The notes under the pieces: generated by a model
Seen by the model: the letters and a program-made list of their open reading frames with translations, nothing else
Told to the model about the DNA's origin: nothing
Database searches by the model: none
Translations under genes and position numbers: made by a program
Origin: Chamaesiphon minutus PCC 6605
GTDB taxonomy: Bacteria > Cyanobacteriota > Cyanobacteriia > Cyanobacteriales > Chamaesiphonaceae
Direction of reading: 5' to 3'
Assembly (NCBI RefSeq): GCF_000317145.1
Contig: NC_019697.1
Span: 310,001 to 374,000 of the forward strand
DNA length: 64,000 nt
Shown here: positions 55,243 to 63,887 of the stretch, one piece after another
How the letters are laid out: each line of letters opens with the position of its first letter
Position numbering within the stretch: position 1 is the stretch's first letter

Positions 55243-55263
55243 TCTACCCTCTACCCTCTACCT
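55243..55263. repeat. heptamer repeat (CTACCCT)n at the comF stop
   Basis: CTACCCTCTACCCTCTACC; the CTA at 55251-55253 is the complement of the comF TAG stop codon, and the unit extends into its last codons. Confidence 0.75.
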
Positions 55264-55955
55264 TTGTTACTACCCTCGCCCGCAATGGCGATGACAGCGA
55301 CACCACAGACATTAATATCATGGGATCGTAAGACTGTTGTAGCAGATCGGACAGTCGCACCTGTGGTATAGATATCATCGATTAATAACACTGTGGTACC
55401 AGCTTTAAGTGCAGAATTATTCAGTGTAAATGCATCAGCAACATTTTGCTGACGCTCGGATTTAGATAAGCCAAATTGAGGGACAGTCGATCGAGTGCGG
55501 TGTAGACTGAGATCTAATTTAGCACCCGTTAATTGACAGAATTTGCGAGCGATTAACTCAGCTTGATTGAAGCCTCTGGTTACGAGTTTTTCGGAATGAA
55601 GTGGGATTGGTACGGCAACCAATTGAGTTGGAACATTTGGCGGTGTGAATTTTTGCCAACTCTGAGCGATTAATTCCCCATAAAGATCGCCGATCGATCG
55701 ATGACCATCATATTTAAATTTACCGATCGATCTTTTAATTGCCCCTTGATATTTTCCCCAAGCAAATAGCGGTATATCGCCATGCCAATAACGCTCTGGT
55801 CGTTCCAAGCGTTCGTCGTAGATTTGACGCTGACAATACTCACAGCAGACTGCCATAGCCGAGCGGTCGCATAGGGGGCAATTTGGCCGCAGAAATAGAT
55901 TTAAGGCGCGCTCTTTGAGATTAGAGGCTACGCCAAGGAACCAAGGATCTGACAT
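55251..55955 (-). CDS. comF: ComF-family phosphoribosyltransferase-like protein
   Basis: About 234 residues from ATG 55955. An N-terminal zinc finger (RPNCPLCDRS ... CCEYCQRQI) is followed by a phosphoribosyltransferase domain (AVPIPLHSEKLVTRGFNQAELIA, VLLIDDIYTTGATVRSA). ComF proteins act in DNA uptake for natural transformation, although many homologues are not tested. An in-frame GTG at 56021 would extend it by 22 residues with no family support. Confidence 0.88.
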   Translation of the reverse strand: MSDPWFLGVASNLKERALNLFLRPNCPLCDRSAMAVCCEYCQRQIYDERLERPERYWHGDIPLFAWGKYQGAIKRSIGKFKYDGHRSIGDLYGELIAQSWQKFTPPNVPTQLVAVPIPLHSEKLVTRGFNQAELIARKFCQLTGAKLDLSLHRTRSTVPQFGLSKSERQQNVADAFTLNNSALKAGTTVLLIDDIYTTGATVRSATTVLRSHDINVCGVAVIAIAGEGSNKGRG

Positions 55956-56608
55956 AAGACAGGTTCGAGAATCGATCGTCCTACAAAGGGGATATTCAGG
56001 ATCGTATGACACGATTGGCACTCACGATTGAAGTTTGACTAATTCGATACATTCACTCAGTTCGCGAGCCAAGAGACTGGCATGGTATCGACCGCATTGC
56101 CTACTCGGCATCGGGGTAATTTGGCAACAAATCGCTTGAGACAATAGCCAAAATGCTGAATTAGACATCCAATTATTGAGATAAAATGCGTATTCAAGTA
56201 ATATTTAGTTTGTTTGGTTGCTGCCGCTCAAACTTAGAAATTCACCAACGTCTATTGTTACGGTAAATTTTGGTCAACTTAAATCGGCTGACGATCGAGC
56301 CGATCGACAATTAAGCAGTCGATCGACCTTGCAAATTTATCTTTTAAACAATGTTGTTAAATCGTTTCAAAACTGCTAATACAATATTTTGATGCTCGCA
56401 AAAGCAAGCGTGGTAGCGGTTGTAGCGTATAAAACATGAATTGCTAGTGCTCTTTTATACGTTACTCCCAAACGTGACATATTAGAATAAAAGGTGATAT
56501 TAAAATATTTTTTAGTGAAATTAGCACTAGCCAATGTCTAGAAACAGAGAGTAACGAGCAATAATTGCCGCTGACAAATCTCAAATACTGACATAATAAG
56601 AATTGCAA
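55956..56608. other. about 650-bp divergent intergenic region
   Basis: Separates comF (-) from the cupin gene (+). It contains a perfect AT-rich inverted repeat CGTATAAAA/TTTTATACG (56426-56434 and 56453-56461) about 150 bp before the cupin start, a possible operator or terminator. No gene accepted. Confidence 0.45.
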
Positions 56609-57040
56609 ATGATAGAGCAAATTATCGATCAAAATCAACTTTTGGCCATCATTGTTTCTCAAAAATTTGACAAGCCAGGAGTTAATTTCTTTACATCTGG
56701 TGAAATGTCTCAACAATTAGCCTACATCCACCATCCAGTAGGCAAGATTATTAAACCCCACATTCATAAACCCGTGGTGCGTGAAGTACACTTTACCCAA
56801 GAAGTCTTATTTATTAAGAAGGGTAAATTGCGGGTAGACTTATACGACGATCGGCAGCAGTATATCGCCAGCCGGATCTTGGAAACGGGAGACGCGATCC
56901 TCTTAGCCAGAGGCGGTCACGGTTTTGAAGTCATTGAAGAAGTCGAAGCGATCGAGGTTAAGCAAGGGCCATACGTGGGCGATCGAGATAAAGTTTTGTT
57001 TGAGGGCATTTCAGCAGAGCAAACTACGATGAAAAGCTAG
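56609..57040 (+). CDS. cupin-domain protein of a glycan locus
   Basis: 143 residues from ATG 56609. One cupin barrel: GKIIKPHIHKPVVREVHFTQEVLFI (metal-type histidines), RVDLYDDRQQYIASRIL, GDAILLARGGHGFEVIEEVEAIEVKQGPY. Genes like this often precede DegT aminotransferases, as here (60-bp gap). Its reaction is unknown; an isomerase or binding role in sugar modification is a guess. Confidence 0.78.
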   Translation: MIEQIIDQNQLLAIIVSQKFDKPGVNFFTSGEMSQQLAYIHHPVGKIIKPHIHKPVVREVHFTQEVLFIKKGKLRVDLYDDRQQYIASRILETGDAILLARGGHGFEVIEEVEAIEVKQGPYVGDRDKVLFEGISAEQTTMKS

Positions 57041-58026
57041 TTCGCACGATTTACTAACTACCGCACGACATTACCCCGATCGATCGCATTTAGTCAGTTA
57101 TGAAGCCAATCCCCGTTAACGAACCACTCCTTAATGGCAACGAACAGAAATATTTAAGCGAATGTATCGAAACAGGCTGGATTTCGGCTGATGGGTTATT
57201 CGTGAGACAATTTGAGACGCAGTTTGCAGCTAGTGTCGATCGGCAGTTTGCCATCGCCGTCAGTAATGGTTCTGCTGCTCTAGAAGTTGCTGTTGCGGCA
57301 TTGAGAATTGGTGCGGGTGACGAAGTAATTTTACCCACTTTTACGATTATCTCTTGTGCTGCGGCGATCGTCCGTGCTGGAGCCGTACCTGTGGTTATAG
57401 ATGCCGATCCAGTTACCTGGAATATGGACATCAGCCAGATCGAGGCCAAAATTACCTCCCGCACCAAAGCAATCATGGTGGTTCATATCTACGGATTACC
57501 AGTAGATATGCACCCGATCTTAGAATTAGCCGATCGCTACCACCTCGCAGTCATCGAAGATGCTGCGGAAATGCACGGACAGACATACATGCAGCGTCCG
57601 TGTGGGAGCTTTGGCGATCTGAGCACCTTTAGTTTTTATGCAAATAAACACATCACCACTGGCGAGGGGGGAATGATTGTCACCGACGATCCTGACTTAG
57701 CCGCACGCTGTCGATCGTTACGGAACCTTTGCTTTGAGCCAGTTCGACGATTCGTCCATACTGAGCTGGGCTGGAATCTGCGGATGAGCAATCTACATGC
57801 CGCCGTCGGTGTCGCTCAACTAGAACGTCTAGCCGAGTTTGTCGATCGCAAACGTGCGATCGGGCGGCAATATACCGAATTATTAGCAGGTATCCCCGGT
57901 ATCGAGCTACCGTTGGTAAAAACTAACTATGCCGAAAATATCTATTGGGTGTATGGGATCGTCCTCAAAGATGAAGTTCTGTTTGATGCAAAAGTATTTA
58001 GCGAAAAATTAGCAGCAGCAAATATT

Positions 58027-59170
58027 AGACCTATCCTAAAACCTGTGTAGCAGACTCAGCATAGGTTCCGAACGATAGACACTTCACAGTGTATTCTATA
58101 TGTTTCCCCAATCAGTTCTAGGAGTCCAGCTAATTACTATTAAAAACTAGCCCATTAATTGCCATTTTGTATTTTTTGTATTTACGAGCTTCTTTACTAT
58201 CGTCAAACTGCTAAAATCAATGTTCCCAGTCGCAATCTAACTAATCCACATATTGTTAGTATTACTTCTTCATATTTATTCCCCTTCATCCGGAATCTTT
58301 CTTTGGCCGCCCTAAATATCTTGATTAGGCGAATGACATGTTCTACATATATTCTTTCACTAGATATTTCCTTGTTCACCTCTTTTTGTAGATCTGTTAA
58401 TTCTTTTCCTCTTGGCTTCTTCTGAGGAATTTTGATATTAATACCACCTTGATATCCTTTGTCTCCGGTAAATTTCTGCTCAATATTAAATTTCTTTTGC
58501 TGTTCTCTAAATATACTAATATCACTAGTCTTACCTTGTTTGCCCACCTCTACATCGACTAAATCTTTTCCTGATGGTAATGTAATTACCTGCCCTTTAA
58601 ATGTGTGTTGCTTTTTCTTTCCTGAATAATATTCTTTCTGCACCTGATTGTCTTCAGGTCTTTCTCTCGGCTGTTCCCAACTATCTACAATCAACTCATA
58701 CTCGGCGAGCATTTCTTTCACCACTGCCAATTCTTCTCGGTCTTTTCTTGCTCCCTCTATTAGGCTAGATGGTAGTATTTTTCTCAGGATTTTTATCCAG
58801 TAATTAAATGTATCATTCGCTTCTGTTTTGGAAACACTAAATTGCAACCCTAGGATTTCAAATGTCGGCAAATGCCTTAGATAAAATACACACAAACATA
58901 TTTCTTCCTCTAAGGTGAGTTTTTTAGGTCTCCCTCCTCCTTTTTTATTAATCCTAATCTTTTGTTTTTCATGTGCCAATCTTAATCTTTCTTCCTCAAT
59001 TTTTGCAATCTCTACTAATGCCGACCACTGCTCGTAATTAATTCCGATAATTTGCTTTGTTCGTTCTGGATAGTTTTCAATATATTCTAGTGGATTTTTC
59101 ATTATGGCTAAAATACTATTTTACGATTTTAGTGCCTTTTTTGTCCATGAATTATATTTCGGATAGGTCT
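58027..59170 (-). mobile_element. IS5-family insertion sequence, copy 2 (1,144 bp)
   Basis: Same length, ends and transposase as the element at 11867-13010, but in the opposite orientation. Flanking ATT at 58024-58026 and 59171-59173 (or TA if the ends are set one base inward). Inserted in the aminotransferase gene, with its transposase reading against the operon. Confidence 0.95.
58203..59102 (-). CDS. IS5-family transposase (copy 2)
   Basis: 299 residues, predicted identical to the protein of copy 1 (D140, D214 and E254 as candidate DDE residues). The identity of two copies about 46 kb apart points to recent transposition. Confidence 0.93.
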   Translation of the reverse strand: MKNPLEYIENYPERTKQIIGINYEQWSALVEIAKIEEERLRLAHEKQKIRINKKGGGRPKKLTLEEEICLCVFYLRHLPTFEILGLQFSVSKTEANDTFNYWIKILRKILPSSLIEGARKDREELAVVKEMLAEYELIVDSWEQPRERPEDNQVQKEYYSGKKKQHTFKGQVITLPSGKDLVDVEVGKQGKTSDISIFREQQKKFNIEQKFTGDKGYQGGINIKIPQKKPRGKELTDLQKEVNKEISSERIYVEHVIRLIKIFRAAKERFRMKGNKYEEVILTICGLVRLRLGTLILAV

Positions 59171-59358
59171 ATTGGTAGTCGTCCTTTTTTTTGGTGTATG
59201 CACGAGCAACCAGTGTTTCAAACAATGGGATTATTTGCGGATGTATCTTGTCCTGTGGCGGAACGATTGGCGCGGCGGGGGCTATATCTTCCTAGCGGTA
59301 TGGCCTTAACCGAAGCACAGATAGATCGAGTTGCGCTAGTAGTTAAGCAAATATTAGC

Positions 59359-60300
59359 ATGAAGAAAACGATCGCAAAAATCCCCGTACTCGGACAGGTG
59401 TATCGCTATTTAGCAGCCACCAAATATAAACAAAAGTTTGCTAACGATTGTTATGGTTGTTTTTGGGGCATGTTCGATACGTTTGAAGCAGCAATTAAAG
59501 CCGCACCAACTACCAAAAATATCGGCTATGATTGTGCCGAGCTAGCACAAGAATACCAAAAAATGCTCGATCGCGGTGACTGGGAAGCTAGTAACTCGAT
59601 GGTTAGATCTTTTGATTATCCAGTGCTGTATTGGATTAGTAGGATCGCTCAACAGACCTCGCTCTTTGGCGTTGATGTTGGCGACAGCCTGCCTTTAGAC
59701 ACAGCATCTGGTTCGCAAAGCTTCTCGGAGACAAGAGCAGTCTCTCCTTTCCTGCGGAACGCTGCGCGAACGGAGCATCACATCCATTTTTTTGACTTTG
59801 GTGGTAATTTGGGCATTCATTTTGTAAATTATGCTAACTATCTTGATTTTCCCGACAGTTTGCGCTGGATTGTGTGCGAGTTACCTGAAATAGTCAAAGT
59901 AGGTAACGCCTCAAATAAAGATCCAAGATTGACTTTTACAACTGATTTTGGATTGGCTAATGGTGCCGATCTTTTCTTAGCATCAGGCTCGGTTCAGTAC
60001 GATAAAGATCTGGCTGCAAAAATAAATGGTCTAGAAATACAGCCCAAGCATATATTAATTAACCGCTTGGGATTGTATGAAGGTAAAAGGTTTGTCACGC
60101 TTCAAAATGGTGGCAAGGTTTTTTATCCTCAGTTTATATTCAATCGCCGTGAATTTATTGAATCATTTACATCGATCGGTTACGAACTAATCGATATTTG
60201 GGAAGATAATGTAGATAGTTGTTATATCCCATCTCATCCACAAGTACACGTTCCTTGCTACTATGGACTTTATTTTAAGTTAAACAATGGAATAGTGTAA
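59359..60300 (+). CDS. TIGR04325-type putative methyltransferase with repeat-derived insert
   Basis: 313 residues. A basic N-terminus and CYGCFWGMFDTFEAAIKAAP (family mark), then a helical part to about residue 110. The SAM-binding motif is HFFDFGGNLGIHFVNYANYL, with WIVCELPEIVKVG and LINRLGLYEG later. Between them, about residues 110-140 (SLPLDTASGSQSFSE ... NAARTEH) come from an interspersed repeat inserted in frame. ATGA overlap with the split aminotransferase upstream and one-base overlap with the methyltransferase downstream. Methyltransferase activity is inferred from family. Confidence 0.78.
   Translation: MKKTIAKIPVLGQVYRYLAATKYKQKFANDCYGCFWGMFDTFEAAIKAAPTTKNIGYDCAELAQEYQKMLDRGDWEASNSMVRSFDYPVLYWISRIAQQTSLFGVDVGDSLPLDTASGSQSFSETRAVSPFLRNAARTEHHIHFFDFGGNLGIHFVNYANYLDFPDSLRWIVCELPEIVKVGNASNKDPRLTFTTDFGLANGADLFLASGSVQYDKDLAAKINGLEIQPKHILINRLGLYEGKRFVTLQNGGKVFYPQFIFNRREFIESFTSIGYELIDIWEDNVDSCYIPSHPQVHVPCYYGLYFKLNNGIV
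59700..59775 (+). repeat. interspersed repeat inserted inside a coding region
   Basis: Contains TTCGCAAAGCTTCTCGGAGA and, at 59754-59773, GCGGAACGCTGCGCGAACGG, close to the GACGCTACGCGAACG core found at 16460-16474 (complement) and 43664-43687. The insert keeps the frame. Confidence 0.65.
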
Positions 60301-61091
60301 TGGCAATTTTTGATAATTATGCTCGTTACTACGACCTGCTATATCAGGATAAAGACTATGAAGGTGAAGCTCAATTTGTCGATCGACTAATTCAGACTCA
60401 CGCACCACAGACGAAAACAATTCTCGAACTCGGCTGTGGAACTGGTAACCATGCAATGCTGTTAGCCACAGCAGGCTATCAAGTTTGTGGTGTAGATCTG
60501 AGTGCAGAAATGCTAGAATATGCCAGCCGACAGTGCGATCGAGTATCCCCAGAAGTTGCAGCAAGGCTACAATTTAGTCAAGGGGATCTGCGTCAAGTTA
60601 GATTCGTTAGCGGAGCTTCTCAGAATGAGAATCGCCAGTTTGATGCCGTCATCTCTTTGTTTCATGTTATTAGCTATCAAACCACCAATCAAGATTTATT
60701 AGCGGCGTTTGAAACTGCGAAGATTCATCTTAAGCCAGGTGGAGTATTTATCTTCGATATCTGGTATGGTCCTGCGGTGTGTCACGATCCGCCAACTGTC
60801 AGAATTAAACGTCTGGCAAATCGATCGATCCAAGTAACTCGAATTGCCGAACCGATTGTCTACCCAAATGAGAATTTAGTAGATGTTAACTATCATGTTT
60901 TTATCAAAGATCTCAGTAATGGTGCGATCGAAGAACTAAAAGAAACTCATACCATGCGATATTTATTCAAACCCGAATTAGAACTAATATCTAGTACGCT
61001 GGATCTGGAGATTGTTGAGTGTCGAGAGTGGTTGACAGATCGGCAACCAGGACTCAATACATGGGGAGTTTATTTGGTAATTAAGAATTAA
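60300..61091 (+). CDS. class I SAM-dependent methyltransferase
   Basis: 263 residues. Motif I ILELGCGTGNHAMLL (about 41-55), acidic VCGVDLSAEML, motif II region QFDAVISLFHVISYQTT and post-motif KPGGVFIFDIWYGP. It resembles the methyltransferases of sugar and TDP-deoxysugar clusters. A short insert FVSGASQNENRQ (about 102-113) lies between GDLRQVR and FDAVIS, from a hairpin repeat (60605-60635). It overlaps the gene before by one base (TAATG), and its TAA directly precedes the next gene's ATG. Substrate unknown. Confidence 0.88.
   Translation: MAIFDNYARYYDLLYQDKDYEGEAQFVDRLIQTHAPQTKTILELGCGTGNHAMLLATAGYQVCGVDLSAEMLEYASRQCDRVSPEVAARLQFSQGDLRQVRFVSGASQNENRQFDAVISLFHVISYQTTNQDLLAAFETAKIHLKPGGVFIFDIWYGPAVCHDPPTVRIKRLANRSIQVTRIAEPIVYPNENLVDVNYHVFIKDLSNGAIEELKETHTMRYLFKPELELISSTLDLEIVECREWLTDRQPGLNTWGVYLVIKN
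60605..60635 (+). repeat. hairpin repeat inside the methyltransferase gene
   Basis: CGTTAGCGGAGCTTCTCAGA continues to GAGAATCGC; TTCTCA-GAA-TGAGAA is a perfect small stem. Similar to the element at 51954-51985. Confidence 0.55.
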
Positions 61092-62306
61092 ATGAAAGTA
61101 GCTCTATTTATTAGTAGTCAAACTCCTGAAAGTGGAGGAAGTTATACTTTTGAGAGTCAGATAATAGATGCTTTGTTGGAACTTCATTCTCATAGTAAAC
61201 ATACATTCTTTTTGTATGTGTCGGAGCAAAAAATACCCGAATGGACAGTGGGTATATGTCTGCCGATAGTATCGGTTTATCTCTCTAAGTTATCTAAAAT
61301 TAAGTCGATTGTCTGGACAGCACTTTCTGCTTGCATCAATAAAATACAACATCCAAGAACGCGATTCAAGATTGAAAACTGGCGCGAAAAACATCTACTA
61401 GATTCCTTGGCATTACATCAAATCGATGTGATTTTATCATTGACACCAAATTGTCCTACTGTCGAATATCCATCGATCGCGACTATTTGGGACTTACAAC
61501 ATAAGTTGCAATCGTATTTTCCAGAGGTAAGTGAAGCTGGAGAATGGGACAGAAGAGAAAAATTTTACACAGAAATGTTGAGCCGTGCGGCATTCATTAT
61601 CACGGGAACAGAGACAGGTAAAGCAGAAATTGAAAGATTTTATCAGGTTCCTGCCGCCAGAATTAAAGTAATTCCTTTTTTTACACCTCAGTTTGCGTTA
61701 AATCCGGTTCCCATCGAGCGAAATATCAAGACTAAATTCAATCTTCCGGAGCGATATTTATTTTATCCAGCTCAATTTTGGCCGCACAAAAATCATGTCG
61801 GTCTACTCCTCGCGCTTAAATACTTAAAGGAAAAATACAATTTAGAGTTAGCCTTAGTCTTAGTTGGTGCCAATAAAGGAAATGAGTTTTATGTCAGAGA
61901 GAAAGTCCAAGAACTCGACTTGTCAAAACAAGTATATTTTCTCAATTTCGTCGATCGAGTAGATCTGATATCGCTATATGTCAATGCTTTTGCCATGACA
62001 TTTGTGACTTTCTTCGGTCCCGATAATTTTCCCCCACTCGAAGCAATGGCTCTCGGCTGTCCGGTAATTGCCTCTAATGTGTCGGGGGCACAAGAGCAAC
62101 TAGGATCGGCAGCGATACTAGTCGATCCCAAGCAGCCAGCAGAAATAGCGTTGGCGATCGAGTCTTTAGTTAAAGACGATTTGCTCCGTCAAAAGACGAT
62201 CGAAAATGGCTTAAAAAGAGCAAATCGCTGGACTGCCAAAGATTATATCCAAGAAATTTTTGCCACGATCGATGATTTCGAGGCAATTAGACGTTGTTGG
62301 AAGTAG
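61092..62306 (+). CDS. GT4-type glycosyltransferase
   Basis: 404 residues. N-terminal VALFISSQTPESGGSYTFESQ and IATIWDLQHKLQSYFPEV; donor domain YLFYPAQFWPHKNHVGLLLALKYL and FFGPDNFPPLEAMALGCPVIASNVSG, the usual E-x7-E region. It begins immediately after the methyltransferase stop (no gap) and ends 13 bp before the convergent tyrS stop. Last gene of the operon whose second gene is split by the IS; expression may be reduced by polar effects. Confidence 0.9.
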   Translation: MKVALFISSQTPESGGSYTFESQIIDALLELHSHSKHTFFLYVSEQKIPEWTVGICLPIVSVYLSKLSKIKSIVWTALSACINKIQHPRTRFKIENWREKHLLDSLALHQIDVILSLTPNCPTVEYPSIATIWDLQHKLQSYFPEVSEAGEWDRREKFYTEMLSRAAFIITGTETGKAEIERFYQVPAARIKVIPFFTPQFALNPVPIERNIKTKFNLPERYLFYPAQFWPHKNHVGLLLALKYLKEKYNLELALVLVGANKGNEFYVREKVQELDLSKQVYFLNFVDRVDLISLYVNAFAMTFVTFFGPDNFPPLEAMALGCPVIASNVSGAQEQLGSAAILVDPKQPAEIALAIESLVKDDLLRQKTIENGLKRANRWTAKDYIQEIFATIDDFEAIRRCWK

Positions 62307-62319
62307 TCTGGAGCGGAGT

Positions 62320-63558
62320 CTATTCAATTAACTTTTTAAAACGTTTTTTGCCTACTTGTAAAACTTTCCCAACTAGCTCCGCTGCGTCATTATAGGTAAG
62401 TTCGATGTCAGAGATAGACTCGCCATCCAACCGCACCGCACCACCTTGAATTTGCCGTTTGGCATCGTTACTACCAGTACACAAACCACTCGCCGACAGA
62501 ATTTGGAATATTCTAGCGGGGAAAGTCACAGCAGCCAGCGAAAATTCGGGAATGCTATCGCCACCTGCATTTTGACCGGGTTTGGTAATTAGCGCGATCG
62601 CATCGGCTTGGGCTTGGATGGCGCGCTCTGTACCGTGGTACTGCGAGGTTACCGTCAGGGCGAGCAGCTTTTGGGCTTCTCTGGGGTTCTCTGGCAATCG
62701 AGCGAGTTCTAGGTCGGTCAGGAGGGTAAAGTAATCTTTGATAATGCTGTCGGGCGTTTTCTCTAGCTTAGAGTACATACTCAGAGCGTCTTCGCCCAAT
62801 CCGACATAATTGTTGAGAGATTTGGACATTTTCTGGACGCCATCGGTACCGAGCAGAATGGGCATCAATAGGCCAAATTGCGGCGTCAGCCCGAAATGAC
62901 GCTGGAGATCGCGCCCGACGACTAAATTAAACTTTTGATCGGTACCGCCGAGTTCGACATCGGCGCGGACGGCAACGGAATCGTAGCCCTGCATCAGCGG
63001 GTACAGAAACTCGTGAATAAAAATCGGCGTCTCTTTTTCGTAGCGCAGCGCGAAACCTTCTTTAGCCAGCATTTGTCCCACCGTCATCGTGGACAGCAGT
63101 TCGAGCGTCTGACCCAAATCCAATTTGGAGAGCCATTCGGAATTGTAGCGGACTTCCAACCGTCCTGGCGTCTCAAAATCGAGAATCGGGCGCACGAGAT
63201 CGAGATAAGCTAGAGCATTATCGGTAACTTGCTCCGGCGTCAATTGCTTGCGGACTTCCGATTTACCAGTCGGATCGCCAATGCGGGCGGTGAAGTCGCC
63301 AATAATTAGCACCGCAGTATGTCCGGCATCTTGGAAAGATCTGAGCTTGCGGAGGGGAATACTATGACCGAGGTGGATATCAGCACCCGTTGGATCGATC
63401 CCCAGTTTGACCCGCAGTGGACGGTCGGTTTGTGCTAGTCGCTGGGCAATATTCTCAGCCGGATCTGAGGAACTTGGCTGGTGGGGAAAAATCTCACTCA
63501 CACCTCTAAATAACCAATCGAATCGATCTGATGCTGGCACGGAAACACTTACAGTCAT
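62320..63558 (-). CDS. tyrS: tyrosyl-tRNA synthetase
   Basis: 412 residues; class I aminoacyl-tRNA synthetase. HIGH-like motif in [13 protein letters not shown] (about 62), [18 protein letters not shown] (tyrosine and tRNA site), KMSKS in [15 protein letters not shown] (about 240) and a C-terminal S4-type RNA-binding domain ([18 protein letters not shown] ... VGKKRFKKL). The start ATG at 63558 precedes family-typical sequence. Confidence 0.96.
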   Translation of the reverse strand: MTVSVSVPASDRFDWLFRGVSEIFPHQPSSSDPAENIAQRLAQTDRPLRVKLGIDPTGADIHLGHSIPLRKLRSFQDAGHTAVLIIGDFTARIGDPTGKSEVRKQLTPEQVTDNALAYLDLVRPILDFETPGRLEVRYNSEWLSKLDLGQTLELLSTMTVGQMLAKEGFALRYEKETPIFIHEFLYPLMQGYDSVAVRADVELGGTDQKFNLVVGRDLQRHFGLTPQFGLLMPILLGTDGVQKMSKSLNNYVGLGEDALSMYSKLEKTPDSIIKDYFTLLTDLELARLPENPREAQKLLALTVTSQYHGTERAIQAQADAIALITKPGQNAGGDSIPEFSLAAVTFPARIFQILSASGLCTGSNDAKRQIQGGAVRLDGESISDIELTYNDAAELVGKVLQVGKKRFKKLIE

Positions 63559-63887
63559 ATGGATGATGAAAATCGAGCAGAATCTCTAAAACAGTTGCAA
63601 GTTAAGCTTATTATGGTTACTACACAATCCAAAATACCTTTACACGCTCTTTAATATCTTAGAGCCATAACTCCTCCACACGATAAAGCGGTAAAGATCG
63701 ACCCCTTTCGCCTACAGCAAGTTCACTTTGTGTCTTTTGTGTAGCTGCTAGCAGCGAAGATGGCGATCTCTAGTTACGATCGAGACAAGGCGCAAATTAA
63801 GGCTCTTTCCCAACCCTTAATGGCTCGTCTCGAAGATTGGATAGAACTTTGAACTAATTGTCCCTAATTTGAGAGAGAAAGATCCTA
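63559..63887. other. 329-bp region with a 30-codon frame of doubtful status
   Basis: Between divergent tyrS and the truncated last gene. A 30-codon frame at 63760-63852 (MAISSYDRDKAQIKALSQPL...) has a protein-like composition but no clear ribosome-binding site; it may be a gene remnant. A GCTGCTAGCAGC palindrome lies at about 63744-63755. Confidence 0.35.

Larger units (their letters stand above)
57100..59362 (+). pseudogene. DegT/DnrJ/EryC1 sugar aminotransferase split by IS copy 2
   Basis: The 5' part (57100-58026, 309 codons) has EPLLNGNEQKYLSECI, VIEDAAEMHGQ and the PLP lysine in FSFYANKHITTGEGG, as in perosamine-synthase-like transaminases. The reading frame then runs into the IS. After the IS, GGT AGT CGT ... 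(59174-59362) encodes SRPFFWCMHEQPVFQ and a normal C-terminus. Removing the IS with one ATT restores one 371-codon frame, the usual length. The stop overlaps the next ATG (ATGA), showing the original operon. The truncated product lacks about 62 residues and is probably inactive. Confidence 0.93.

Noticed and set aside
59057-59362. 101-codon frame spanning the IS right end and the post-IS sequence
   Set aside because: It starts inside the IS; only codons from 59174 on belong to a gene, the split aminotransferase.
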